Below are positions 23,861 to 31,747 of a DNA stretch of 64,000 bases, in pieces. Within the stretch, counting starts at the first letter, position 1. Each line of letters opens with the position of its first letter. The DNA is taken from NCBI GenBank assembly GCA_002412925.1, contig DHVZ01000046.1:1-64000 (forward strand), given 5' to 3'. The notes under the pieces were generated by a model. The model saw only the letters and a list, made by a program, of their open reading frames with translations, had not been told where the DNA came from and did not search any database. The position numbers were made by a program, and so were the translations under genes. Source of the DNA: Anaerolineales bacterium UBA5195 (GTDB lineage Bacteria; Chloroflexota; Anaerolineae; Anaerolineales; Villigracilaceae).

Positions 23861-23939
23861 CGCGGTCACAAACTGCGCTTTTTCTTGAGCGGGGAAACGC
23901 AATTTGCCTGCACCGAACGCAGGTACGCGTGTGACCGCG
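23861..23939. ncRNA. Structured intergenic element with three stems
   Basis: The outer stem CGCGGTCACA / TGTGACCGCG (10 bp, perfect) closes two internal hairpins: CGCT...AGCG near 23876-23891 and CCTGC...GCAGG near 23907-23922. The layout resembles a three-way junction. It lies between the ATPase gene and the promoter of the HATPase gene. It may be a small RNA or a mobile-element end. The structure is seen; a function is not. Confidence 0.4.
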
Positions 23940-23956
23940 GGCATTATACAGCCATG

Positions 23957-23985
23957 TTGACAAAAACGGCGCCAATGTTTACAAT
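23957..23985 (+). promoter_or_regulatory. Sigma-70-type promoter of the HATPase-DUF4325 gene
   Basis: TTGACA, exactly 17 nt, then TACAAT: a strong consensus promoter. The start codon follows 36 nt later with AGAGGCG upstream, so the inserted gene carries its own promoter inside the ABC operon. Confidence 0.8.
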
Positions 23986-24021
23986 AAGCACATTCATGTT
24001 GATAATAAAAAGAGGCGTCTG

Positions 24022-25077
24022 ATGAGTACTTCAAAAGCCGGGTTTGGTGAAATCAGCAAGTTCATTCTGGAGAATGTCGCTGAACACCCCACCGATATTA
24101 CATCCATCACTGCTGAAAAGTTTGGAATTTCGAGACAAGCCGTTTTGCGACATTTGAATAAAATGCTCAAAGACGGCAGTCTGCTGGTAGTCGGACAGAC
24201 CAAAGACCGGCGTTATTCTTTAAAACCAGATGAGGTGGTCCATACGCGTGAGTTCTCGCTGGCAGGTTTGGAGGAGGATAAAGCCTGGCGCACAGAAATT
24301 CGCCCTTTGCTTAAGGACATACCGCAAAACATACTCGCCATTTGCCAATATGGTTTTACGGAAATGGTCAACAACGCCATCGACCATTCGGGCGGTTCGC
24401 GCCTCCAGGTTTTAGTGACCAATGGCCCTGGCGGAATCAGCCTATCAGTGTCAGATGATGGCGTGGGAATTTTCAGGAAAATTCAGCAGGATTTGGGGTT
24501 GGACGATGAGCGCCACGCCATTCTGGAACTTTCCAAAGGCAAATTGACGACCGACGCCCGGCGACATACCGGCGAGGGGATTTTCTTTACCTCGCGCATG
24601 TTCGATCTTTTTGGGATTGTATCTTATGGTTTGTATTTTCACCACACGGGTGAAAGCGGAGATTGGCTTTTGGGAGACGAACCGGATAAGCCCAAACAGT
24701 ATCAGACACACGGAACCACTGTCATGATGCAGATCCATCCCGGTTCTAAGCGCACGACGGAATCTGTCTTTGATGTTTTTGCCAACCCAGAACAGAATTT
24801 TGGGTTTTCCAAAACACAGATCCCGGTGTTCCTGGCGCAATATGGGGATGAAAACCTGGTTTCGCGCTCACAGGCCAAACGCCTTTTAGCGCGGGTGGAG
24901 CGCTTTAGGGAAGTTGTCTTTGATTTCAAGGGCGTCAATATGATTGGGCAAGCCTTTGCTGATGAAGTCTTCCGCGTTTTTCAGAACGAAAACCCTCACG
25001 TTCACCTGACTTGGATCAACGCCGCTGCGCAGATCGAAGGCATGATCGCCCATGTGCTGCACGAAGCTGAGCAATAA
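24022..25077 (+). CDS. Winged-helix, HATPase and DUF4325 (STAS-like) three-domain protein
   Basis: 351 residues. Residues ~5-70 form a winged helix (ITAEKFGISRQAVLRHLNKM). Residues ~100-240 form a GHKL ATPase with N-box FTEMVNNAIDHSGG, G1 box SDDGVGIFRK and G2-like TGEGIFFTSRMFDLFG. Residues ~265-345 match the STAS-like DUF4325 domain (FDFKGVNMIGQAFADEVFRV). There is no histidine phosphoacceptor domain, so this is more like an anti-sigma/SpoIIAB-style switch fused to its own DNA-binding and STAS modules than a sensor kinase. It interrupts an ABC importer operon and is bracketed by a 48-bp duplication, indicating insertion as a cassette. Its target is unknown. Confidence 0.8.
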   Translation: MSTSKAGFGEISKFILENVAEHPTDITSITAEKFGISRQAVLRHLNKMLKDGSLLVVGQTKDRRYSLKPDEVVHTREFSLAGLEEDKAWRTEIRPLLKDIPQNILAICQYGFTEMVNNAIDHSGGSRLQVLVTNGPGGISLSVSDDGVGIFRKIQQDLGLDDERHAILELSKGKLTTDARRHTGEGIFFTSRMFDLFGIVSYGLYFHHTGESGDWLLGDEPDKPKQYQTHGTTVMMQIHPGSKRTTESVFDVFANPEQNFGFSKTQIPVFLAQYGDENLVSRSQAKRLLARVERFREVVFDFKGVNMIGQAFADEVFRVFQNENPHVHLTWINAAAQIEGMIAHVLHEAEQ

Positions 25078-25105
25078 GGAAACCGATGGCCTCCCTCTGC
25101 CGCCG

Positions 25106-25153
25106 GAGCCGCCCAACCGCGAGGCGAATGTTATCGAAAACCCCGGCGCGGGA
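25106..25153 (+). repeat. 48-bp direct repeat, copy 2 (ATPase 3'-end remnant)
   Basis: Near-identical to 23715-23762. The frame continues as an ATPase-like C-terminus (SLDYRENTAYISLC, then TLREKM), diverged from the complete gene. It is therefore a remnant of a second ATPase tail just before the permease, not a functional gene. Confidence 0.8.
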
Positions 25154-25221
25154 AGCCTGGATTATCGGGAAAACACCGCATATATATCCCTCTGTCGCAC
25201 TTTGCGTGAGAAAATGGAAAT

Positions 25222-25289
25222 CTACCACGAAGGACACGAAGGAACACAAAGTAAAACCCTTCGTGCTCCTTTGTGACCTTTGTGGTTAG
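25222..25289. repeat. ACCACGAAGGACACGAAGG-type inverted repeat
   Basis: The left arm (CTACCACGAAGGACACGAAG) pairs imperfectly with the right arm (CCTTTGTGACCTTTGTGGTTAG). It belongs to the same class of repeat as the one inside the ATPase gene. It ends 9 nt before the permease start. Confidence 0.75.
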
Positions 25290-25297
25290 AGGTTTTT

Positions 25298-26047
25298 GTG
25301 TCCATCCGTCGCCGTGATCTTTTGCTCGCTTCCTTACTCATCCTCGCCGTCTGGCAGGCGGCTGCCTGGCTGATTGACCGTCCCATTTTGCCCACGCCGC
25401 TGGCGGTGCTGTTTGTTTTCTGGCGCGACCTGGCGAATGGCGAGCTGCTCGGGCATTTCATGGTCAGTTTGTGGCGGGTGATGGCCGGAACCCTGCTGGC
25501 GATCCTGACGGCGGCGCCCGCCGGGCTGGCGCTGGGGCAATCCAGGCGCTTCAACCGCTTCTTTTCCCCAATCATCTATTTGCTCTATCCGATCCCCAAG
25601 GTTGTGTTTGTGCCGATCATTTTGCTATTTTTCGGGATCGGCGATGCGGCCAAGATCGTGATCATCTTTTTGATCCTGTTTTTCCAGATCCTGGTACTGG
25701 TCCGCGACCAGGCGGCAACGCTGCGCCCGGAATTGATCCAGTCGGTGCGCAGTCTCGGCGCGGGACGGCGGGCGCTGTTTAAATACGTTTACCTGCCTGC
25801 CAGCCTCCCGGCCATTTTGACGGCGCTCCGTCAAAGCGTGGGGACGGCGGTGGCGGTCTTGTACATTGCCGAGCTTTTTGCAACCAACAAAGGGCTGGGG
25901 TATTACATTTACTTCGAGGGCTCCACCCTGCTCGATTACCCGGCCATGTACGCGGGGGTGGTGGCGATGAGTCTGCTGGGGCTGGGGATGTATTTCACGG
26001 TTGACAGGCTGGAACGCTGGCTGTGTCCGTGGCAGTATGTGAGTTAG
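25298..26047 (+). CDS. ABC transporter permease, SsuC/TauC-like
   Basis: About 249 residues, six transmembrane helices, with the EAA-type cytoplasmic loop (ELIQSVRSLGAGRRALFKYV, then YLPASLPAIL). It belongs with the binding protein and ATPase upstream, from which it is separated by a 1.3-kb insertion. I take the GTG at 25298 with AGAGG 5 nt upstream. The ribosome site is at the edge of an inverted repeat. Confidence 0.85.
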   Translation: MSIRRRDLLLASLLILAVWQAAAWLIDRPILPTPLAVLFVFWRDLANGELLGHFMVSLWRVMAGTLLAILTAAPAGLALGQSRRFNRFFSPIIYLLYPIPKVVFVPIILLFFGIGDAAKIVIIFLILFFQILVLVRDQAATLRPELIQSVRSLGAGRRALFKYVYLPASLPAILTALRQSVGTAVAVLYIAELFATNKGLGYYIYFEGSTLLDYPAMYAGVVAMSLLGLGMYFTVDRLERWLCPWQYVS

Positions 26048-26141
26048 ACCGTAGACGATGGACCGCGGACAAAAGGGAAAACGCGCTTTCAGGATGGCAT
26101 AATTCCGACCAAAATAAACTGTGATCAAACCGTGTTCGTGG

Positions 26142-26170
26142 TTGAACCCAGAAAACAAAAGGGGTATAGT
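26142..26170 (+). promoter_or_regulatory. Sigma-70-type promoter of the SRPBCC gene
   Basis: TTGAAC, 17 nt, TATAGT, located 49 nt before the GTG start of the SRPBCC gene. Confidence 0.65.
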
Positions 26171-26218
26171 ATTAATTGACAGACGGTTCAACGTCAAATT
26201 TCAAAAAAGGAGTAACGG

Positions 26219-26650
26219 GTGATCAAACTTCAGACCGAAATCCAGATCCAGGCAGCGCCTGAAAAAGTATGGCAAATTCTGACAGATTTAGCCAAATACC
26301 CTGAATGGAACCCGTTTATTACCCAGGCCATCGGGAAAATCGAAGTCGGTGCACGGGTCGAGATTACCGTCCCTTCAGGATCCAAAGAAATGAAATTGCA
26401 CTGTCAGGTTATCAAAGCAGAACCCAGGCAAATTCTGTGCTGGAAGTACCATGTCATCTCGCCTTTATTATTCAGGGGCGAGCACAGTTTCACCATAGAA
26501 CCAATGGGAAGCAATTATGTCCGTTTCGTTGACCAGGAAATTTTCAATGGCCTGCTCGTCCCCATGCAAGCCAAAGAGATTGACAGCAACTCAAGACAGG
26601 GCTTTGAAGCCATGGACAAAGCGCTCAAAATGAGAGCCGAGCAAGGATAA
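26219..26650 (+). CDS. SRPBCC domain protein
   Basis: 143 residues with the START/SRPBCC pattern of a small hydrophobic-ligand-binding helix-grip fold (EIQIQAAPEKVWQILTDLAK, YPEWNPFI, then VDQEIFNGLLVPM). The start is GTG with GGAG 7 nt upstream. These proteins bind lipids or act in stress responses; no specific ligand can be named. It is monocistronic, with its own promoter, and ends 43 bp from the convergent menA. Confidence 0.85.
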   Translation: MIKLQTEIQIQAAPEKVWQILTDLAKYPEWNPFITQAIGKIEVGARVEITVPSGSKEMKLHCQVIKAEPRQILCWKYHVISPLLFRGEHSFTIEPMGSNYVRFVDQEIFNGLLVPMQAKEIDSNSRQGFEAMDKALKMRAEQG

Positions 26651-26693
26651 ACCGACAGTATTTTTTATCTACCCCATCTTACAAATCAATCGC

Positions 26694-27590
26694 TTACTTG
26701 GCGATCAATATCCCCAACGCAAATAAGACCGCATAGACCAGCGCCAACTGCGCCGTGCCCCCCAGGGTTTTGTTCAGGGCGCGGCCATCCGCCTGGGAGA
26801 ACTCACGATACAAGAGAAAAGCCCGGGGGAGAGAGAGCCAGGTGAGCAACCCGCCGACAGAGGCCAGTCCAAAGGTCCATAATCCCAAGGGGACGAGGTA
26901 AGCGCCAATCAGGCAAACCAGGTATTCGGTCAGCATGGCCTGGCGGCCCAGCAAAACCGCCAGTGTGCGTTTGTTAACCGCGGTGTCTGTCGGAATGTCA
27001 CGCGTGTTATTGACGACCAGGATGTTGATAATCAGCAATCCCAACGGCACGGAGGCCCAGAAGATAGTCGGCGTGAGCAGGCCGGATTGGGCGTAATATG
27101 TTCCACAAACGGCGGCTACGCCAAAAAACAGGAAGACAAAAACGTCGCCAAGAGCGTAATAGCCATACGGGAACGGGCCGCCGGTGTAAGCCAGCGCCGC
27201 CAGAAGAATGGCAGCACCGAGGGCCAGCACCGGCCAGCCACGCAGCCAGGTCAGATACAGGCCGAGCAGCGCCGCCAGGCCAAAGATGGCCGTGGTGCCG
27301 AGGCGCATTTGCGCCGGGGAAACGATCCCGCTGGCGGTGACGCGCGTCGGGCCGAGACGATCGGGGGTGTCACTGCCGCGTTCGTGGTCGAACAGGTCAT
27401 TGGCAAAGTTCGCGCCGATCTGCATCAAGAGCGAAATCAGCAGGCAGGCCAGCGCCGCAGGCCAGTGGAAAACCCCATCACGCAGGGCAAAAGCAATCGC
27501 AACAAAAACGGGAGCGGCGGCGGCAGGCAGGGTGCGCGGACGGGCCGCCATCAACCAGGCCTGGAGGGGGGGGGATTGGGAATCGGTCAT
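26694..27590 (-). CDS. menA: 1,4-dihydroxy-2-naphthoate polyprenyltransferase
   Basis: About 298 residues and eight transmembrane helices of the UbiA superfamily. The first Asp motif is GANFANDLFDHERGSD and the second NNTRDIPTDTAVNKRTLAV, as in MenA. It attaches the polyprenyl tail in menaquinone synthesis at the membrane. The ATG at 27590 has GAGG 5 nt upstream; an earlier in-frame start has no support. No other men genes are in the window. Confidence 0.88.
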   Translation of the reverse strand: MTDSQSPPLQAWLMAARPRTLPAAAAPVFVAIAFALRDGVFHWPAALACLLISLLMQIGANFANDLFDHERGSDTPDRLGPTRVTASGIVSPAQMRLGTTAIFGLAALLGLYLTWLRGWPVLALGAAILLAALAYTGGPFPYGYYALGDVFVFLFFGVAAVCGTYYAQSGLLTPTIFWASVPLGLLIINILVVNNTRDIPTDTAVNKRTLAVLLGRQAMLTEYLVCLIGAYLVPLGLWTFGLASVGGLLTWLSLPRAFLLYREFSQADGRALNKTLGGTAQLALVYAVLFALGILIAK

Positions 27591-27722
27591 CGGGGCCTCA
27601 AAGAGATCATTAGTGGATTTTACCAAGAAACCCTGAAACTTTACGGTTAACAAAATGTTTACCCATACTTAAAGCGTTGTTCACCTTCAAAAAGTAAGAT
27701 AGGTAAAGAAAAGGAACTCAAA

Positions 27723-28022
27723 ATGTTAAATTCACAAAACACTCCCGCTGAAACCGTCCACCGCTGGGACAGCCTGGAACAACCGGTACACGGCTCTGCC
27801 CACTCCGCCGAAACGCTGCGCCTACTGGCCGCCCTGGATCAGGGCTGGCAGATCCTGGAAGCAGCAGATTTCCTGGCCTGCGGCCGGAACGCCGAAGGGC
27901 GTGGTTACCTGCTGACTCTCACCCACCCGCGCATGAGGCTGACACTTGAATGGCAGGTGGCAGACAACCCAGAGATGAGAGCCCTGCTGGCCTTCGAAGG
28001 CGTGCCCGGTTTTCACAGTTAA
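27723..28022 (+). CDS. Small conserved-looking hypothetical protein
   Basis: 99 residues with an AAAGGAA ribosome site and a good terminator behind it, so it is likely real. The sequence is soluble, with segments LLAALDQGWQILEAADFL and MRLTLEWQV. I do not recognise a family. It stands alone, divergent from menA. Confidence 0.6.
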   Translation: MLNSQNTPAETVHRWDSLEQPVHGSAHSAETLRLLAALDQGWQILEAADFLACGRNAEGRGYLLTLTHPRMRLTLEWQVADNPEMRALLAFEGVPGFHS

Positions 28023-28053
28023 TCCACAAAATATCAAAAACAAGTCTCAGCCA

Positions 28054-28074
28054 AACTCCCAACGGGAGTTTTTT
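28054..28074 (+). terminator. Terminator after the 99-residue protein gene
   Basis: AACTCCC-AAC-GGGAGTT followed by TTTT. Confidence 0.85.
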
Positions 28075-28128
28075 GCATTAATTACCAGCCTAAATTCTCC
28101 AGGATTACCTTCTCTTTGGACGATAGAA

Positions 28129-28157
28129 TTGAATCCGCAGCATGAGAAGGATATAAT
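28129..28157 (+). promoter_or_regulatory. Promoter of the Thr/Pro-rich lipoprotein gene
   Basis: TTGAAT, 17 nt, TATAAT. The predicted transcript starts about 10 nt before the ATG and keeps the GGAGG ribosome site. Confidence 0.7.
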
Positions 28158-28173
28158 ATTTTTGGAGGGCATG

Positions 28174-29019
28174 ATGCGCAAACTACTAAAAACCCAGAAT
28201 CAGCTTGCGAGTCTCTGGCTGCTGGTCATCCTGACCGCCTGCGGCGCCCCATCAGCCCTAACAGAAACCCCCGGCACGGCGGCAGCGGCCCAGCAACAAA
28301 CCCAGGAAGCGGCGCTCACGCTCCCTGCCTCGTCCAGCGAAACTATCCAGACCACGTCCGATAATCTGCCCGCCCAACCCAGACTGGGGCAGATGCAATT
28401 GCGCTATCCAATTTTGATGCCGCCGGGGTCCAGCAAAACTGTTGATTTCTCGATCTACATCCCGGTTGAATTGGCAAACGCTTCGGCGGAATCTTTCAGC
28501 CGCGAGGTGCTATCCCCCGAAAATCCTCTTCCGCTGGGAAAATACACTGAACACAATGCGCTGATCCTGGTCTCACAACACATGCGCGTGGAATTGCTTG
28601 CGCCGAACTTTTCCGTCCAGGAGCTTTACCCGGCAGAGCAGGAGTTAGACCTGGTCACGCCCAACGCGCGCGCCAATTGGGGCTGGACCCTCAGCGCCCC
28701 ATCCCAGCCAAATGAATATGTTCTGGTGGTCAAGGTTTATCTTGAAGACGAAAGCATTCCACGCTGGGTGGGCAGTTTTGATATTCTGGTGGAAGCGCCA
28801 ACCCCGACACCTGCGCCGGAACCAACATCTGCCCCTCTCCCAACTCCCACACCGGAACCAACTTTTACCCCTGCGCCAACCCCCATCTCCACCACCAATC
28901 TCATCTTGAAAAATATATCCGATAACGCCGTCACCTTGATTGGAACACTGCTGACAACCATCGTTGCCCTGGTTGGACTTTATCTCCAGCACCGCAAACC
29001 AAAGAAAACCAAGAGATAA
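28174..29019 (+). CDS. Lipoprotein with Thr/Pro linker and C-terminal membrane helix
   Basis: About 281 residues. The lipobox is VILTACG. A globular region spans ~60-205. A TPTPxPEP-type linker spans ~210-245. A C-terminal transmembrane helix (LIGTLLTTIVALVGLYL) is followed by a basic tail. The protein would be held at both ends, an unusual layout for a lipoprotein. GGAGG precedes two tandem ATGs (28171, 28174). No known domain is recognised in the globular part. Confidence 0.7.
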   Translation: MRKLLKTQNQLASLWLLVILTACGAPSALTETPGTAAAAQQQTQEAALTLPASSSETIQTTSDNLPAQPRLGQMQLRYPILMPPGSSKTVDFSIYIPVELANASAESFSREVLSPENPLPLGKYTEHNALILVSQHMRVELLAPNFSVQELYPAEQELDLVTPNARANWGWTLSAPSQPNEYVLVVKVYLEDESIPRWVGSFDILVEAPTPTPAPEPTSAPLPTPTPEPTFTPAPTPISTTNLILKNISDNAVTLIGTLLTTIVALVGLYLQHRKPKKTKR

Positions 29020-29047
29020 TTTATTTGCAAGCTGTGAAACAAATCGA

Positions 29048-29092
29048 AACCGCCGCAAATGATCAGCTTTGCGGCGGTTCGTTTTCAATTTT
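29048..29092. terminator. Bidirectional terminator between convergent genes
   Basis: AACCGCCGCAAA pairs with TTTGCGGCGGTT around a short loop. It is followed by GTTTTC and TTTTT on the plus strand. It separates the plus-strand lipoprotein gene from the minus-strand gene ending at 29102. Confidence 0.8.
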
Positions 29093-29101
29093 TGAAGTTG
29101 A

Positions 29102-31603
29102 TCATTTCGTAATCCCCGTCAGCCTCGGAAACCAATACCAGAGTAAGTCCGCGGCCGCTTTGCCGCGTACCGACGAAGACTTGTCCATCAACGGCACGGG
29201 TGGGTAAAAACCGCGGCTGATGAAACCGCCGACCCATTCCCGCTGGTTGATTGCCTGGAGCATGGCCTGGTACAAATCTGCCTGGGTTTTCAAATCCAGG
29301 ACTGCCGAAGGCGTATCAGGGTACGGGCGGGACATCCCGCTCCAATCGAGGCAACCGGAACCTCCAGCGGGCACACAACCTGTGGCTGCGCCCTGCGCCG
29401 AGGGATAATCAACAGCAATCACCACGCCCTTTTGGACGGATAACAGGAATGGGGCAATGTCGTTATCCAGCTTCGCAACAACCTCGTTGGTCATCATCTC
29501 CACCGTGGCCGAAGAATTGGCAGCCAGGGGCGCAGACCAAAGTAAATAAACCGCATAGAACTGGTCGATAAAGGCCGGCGCCGGGCGCACCTGGCCGCCA
29601 TTGTACGGATGTGCCCACAAAACCTGGCCGGTGAAGCGCTGGCGCACCTCGGTCAGCAGCGCCCGCCAGCGCGCATCCGCATCCGTCGGGACGTTGGAGG
29701 GGCTGCCATCGGGCAAGGTCCCGCCGGGCAAGGCCGGGAAAACGGCCTCCCCGCCCAGGATGAGCGCCTGCGCGCCAGACTGGGTTGCCAGGTCAGCATG
29801 GTAGAGCGCGAAAGCCCGGTAACGGTCAAACCAGGCGTTCCACCATTCAGGCGACCGCGGCGCACTGAACCAAAAATCGACATTGGTTGGAGCCAGGCGC
29901 GGCGCGGCATAAAGCGCCACGTTCAGGTTTTGAGCGCGCCCATACTGTACAGCCTGGAGTGTATCGGCCCAAAGCGGGTCATTCCCCGGTGTGGGAGCAA
30001 AAATTAGCGGGTTCGAGGAGGTCACCGCCCAGGTGGGAGCCACAACAACGTAGTTGGAACCAAGCGCCTGTACATTTTGCATGGCCGAAGGCAAAAGGGC
30101 CTGCCAGTTGGGGGCATAGTTCGGCGAAAGCTCGACACCAGCCCAGAAAACTCCCTGACGTGGATTGACCGGCACGGCCACCAATGTGCCTGGGTCTGCT
30201 TCGGGCCACCAGACCCAGGAGTTGACATTCTCCTGGATGTTTTCCCCGAGCAGGCTGGTGCTGACACTGCGTCCGGAAGCCAGCGAGCCAGCCGACTGCG
30301 CATCGTCTGCAGAGCCGCACTGGTCATTGCGGCAGTAACGGTAATGGAATGAACCCAGGATATTCAGCGGGCTGTACAATTTATAGACCCAGCGATTATT
30401 CCCCAGCGGCCACATCGGAAGGGGCTCAGTCCAGCCGAAAGGGTTGAACTGGATGGATACATTTTCGCCGGGCGGCGTGTTCGCCGGGACGGTTACATCA
30501 AACAAAATCGGGGCGGATTTTGTCCCGGCCTGCCAGGTGGCAATCGTATCCTGAACGACCACGTCGTTTGGCGGGACAATCAACTGGCGAACGACAAAGG
30601 TTTCGTCTTTTCCATGCTCAGCATTCCAAAAACCGTCCCCCAGCGTGTATTTATAACGGACATCCGCGCCAACCGGCAATTGCAGCGTTAGGCTTTGCCT
30701 GCCATCCTGCATGGGGATCAGCGTGGGCATGCGGGTGGCAACCGTGCTAACCCCGCCGCGCAAATCGGCGAAGGTGTTCCCCAACTGGATGAGATTCCCC
30801 GCCAGGCGCAGCGGCGCCCCGCTGACCGATTCAGATGGCAGGCTGGCGATAAACGTCACCTGGACCATTGGCGCAGGCTGCAGGCTGATTGGCGCAGGGG
30901 TGGTTTGATCAGCCACCACCGAGGCCCCTTGCTGGAATGGGCCGTAGGCCCCATCCAGGGTACAGGCAACCAGGGTATGCGTCCCGACCGACATGGCCTC
31001 CAAAACATATTGCCCAAGCGAATCGGTCAGCGTGCTGACGCCCCCGGCATTGACCAGGATATTCGGGATGGGGCGGCCCGTGCTTGCATCAAGCACTGTT
31101 CCGGTAATTCTCCCAGTGGGGCCATTGAACCTGCTGTCTGACCATGCCGCGACACGGTCATCCGTGCTGCCCGGCCCGCTGACATGATAAAGCCGGTAAC
31201 GTACGGGAGCGCCAAGAGGCATGCTTTCCTGCGCCGGGACAGCGCCCTGACGATAGTAACGGTACTTAACCAGGGAATGCAACCCGATGGGCAATTTCAC
31301 GGTATAGCGTTGCGGGTCCACCGCTGTCATCGGGTAAATGACAGGGTTAAGTCCCAATCCGGTTACTTCATCCAAAATCCCGATGGTCAGGCTTTCACCC
31401 TGCAGGAGCGGCGCAGGAATGGCGACTGAAAACGTGACTTCTGCCAGGGGAGCCGGGGTGGCCGTTGAGCCGTTGGTCGTTCCCGGCGAGGGTGTCGTGA
31501 CCGGGTTCAGATCGATCAATGACCAGGTACAACCAAGGCTGGCAAGGGCCAGCATCAGGACTGCTGAAAACTGCATCCAGCGCAAACGGTTTGATGATTT
31601 CAT
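29102..31603 (-). CDS. Multidomain carbohydrate-related lipoprotein with probable TIM barrel
   Basis: 833 residues. The signal peptide ends in a lipobox (ALASLGC). Three beta-sandwich segments resembling starch-binding CBM20/CBM53-type modules (VTFSVAIPAPLLQGESLTIG; VTFIASLPSESVSGAPLRLA; ILFDVTVPANTPPGENVSIQ) are interleaved with a carboxypeptidase regulatory-like domain (ITGTVLDASTGRPIPNILVN). From ~490 to the end a region with GVFWAGVELSPNYAPNW and NYVVVAPTWAV looks like a glycoside-hydrolase TIM barrel related to GH113-like folds. Catalytic acids were not identified with confidence. GAGGAG precedes the ATG. It is predicted to act on extracellular polysaccharide (inference). Confidence 0.7.
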   Translation of the reverse strand: MKSSNRLRWMQFSAVLMLALASLGCTWSLIDLNPVTTPSPGTTNGSTATPAPLAEVTFSVAIPAPLLQGESLTIGILDEVTGLGLNPVIYPMTAVDPQRYTVKLPIGLHSLVKYRYYRQGAVPAQESMPLGAPVRYRLYHVSGPGSTDDRVAAWSDSRFNGPTGRITGTVLDASTGRPIPNILVNAGGVSTLTDSLGQYVLEAMSVGTHTLVACTLDGAYGPFQQGASVVADQTTPAPISLQPAPMVQVTFIASLPSESVSGAPLRLAGNLIQLGNTFADLRGGVSTVATRMPTLIPMQDGRQSLTLQLPVGADVRYKYTLGDGFWNAEHGKDETFVVRQLIVPPNDVVVQDTIATWQAGTKSAPILFDVTVPANTPPGENVSIQFNPFGWTEPLPMWPLGNNRWVYKLYSPLNILGSFHYRYCRNDQCGSADDAQSAGSLASGRSVSTSLLGENIQENVNSWVWWPEADPGTLVAVPVNPRQGVFWAGVELSPNYAPNWQALLPSAMQNVQALGSNYVVVAPTWAVTSSNPLIFAPTPGNDPLWADTLQAVQYGRAQNLNVALYAAPRLAPTNVDFWFSAPRSPEWWNAWFDRYRAFALYHADLATQSGAQALILGGEAVFPALPGGTLPDGSPSNVPTDADARWRALLTEVRQRFTGQVLWAHPYNGGQVRPAPAFIDQFYAVYLLWSAPLAANSSATVEMMTNEVVAKLDNDIAPFLLSVQKGVVIAVDYPSAQGAATGCVPAGGSGCLDWSGMSRPYPDTPSAVLDLKTQADLYQAMLQAINQREWVGGFISRGFYPPVPLMDKSSSVRGKAAADLLWYWFPRLTGITK

Positions 31604-31747
31604 TTATTCTCCTCGGGGCATTTGGCCTGTCGGCGTCAGGGATGGCAATACCCACGTGATAATCCCTATTTTATGCGAATTTCGGTCAAGTTTTCAAGGC
31701 AGTATTTTTTTCATTTGCCCCTGATCAAGAAAAGGTCTTGCGGCCGA

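Noticed and set aside
25052..25276. Small frame beginning MCCTKLSN and containing an ATPase-like tail
   Set aside because: The start lies inside the HATPase gene and the match is only to the C-terminal tail of the ABC ATPase, so it is a remnant and was recorded as a repeat.
26046..26075. GACCGTAGACGATGGACCGCGG-like sequence after the permease gene
   Set aside because: Resembles a common intergenic motif, but only one copy is present and no structure supports it.
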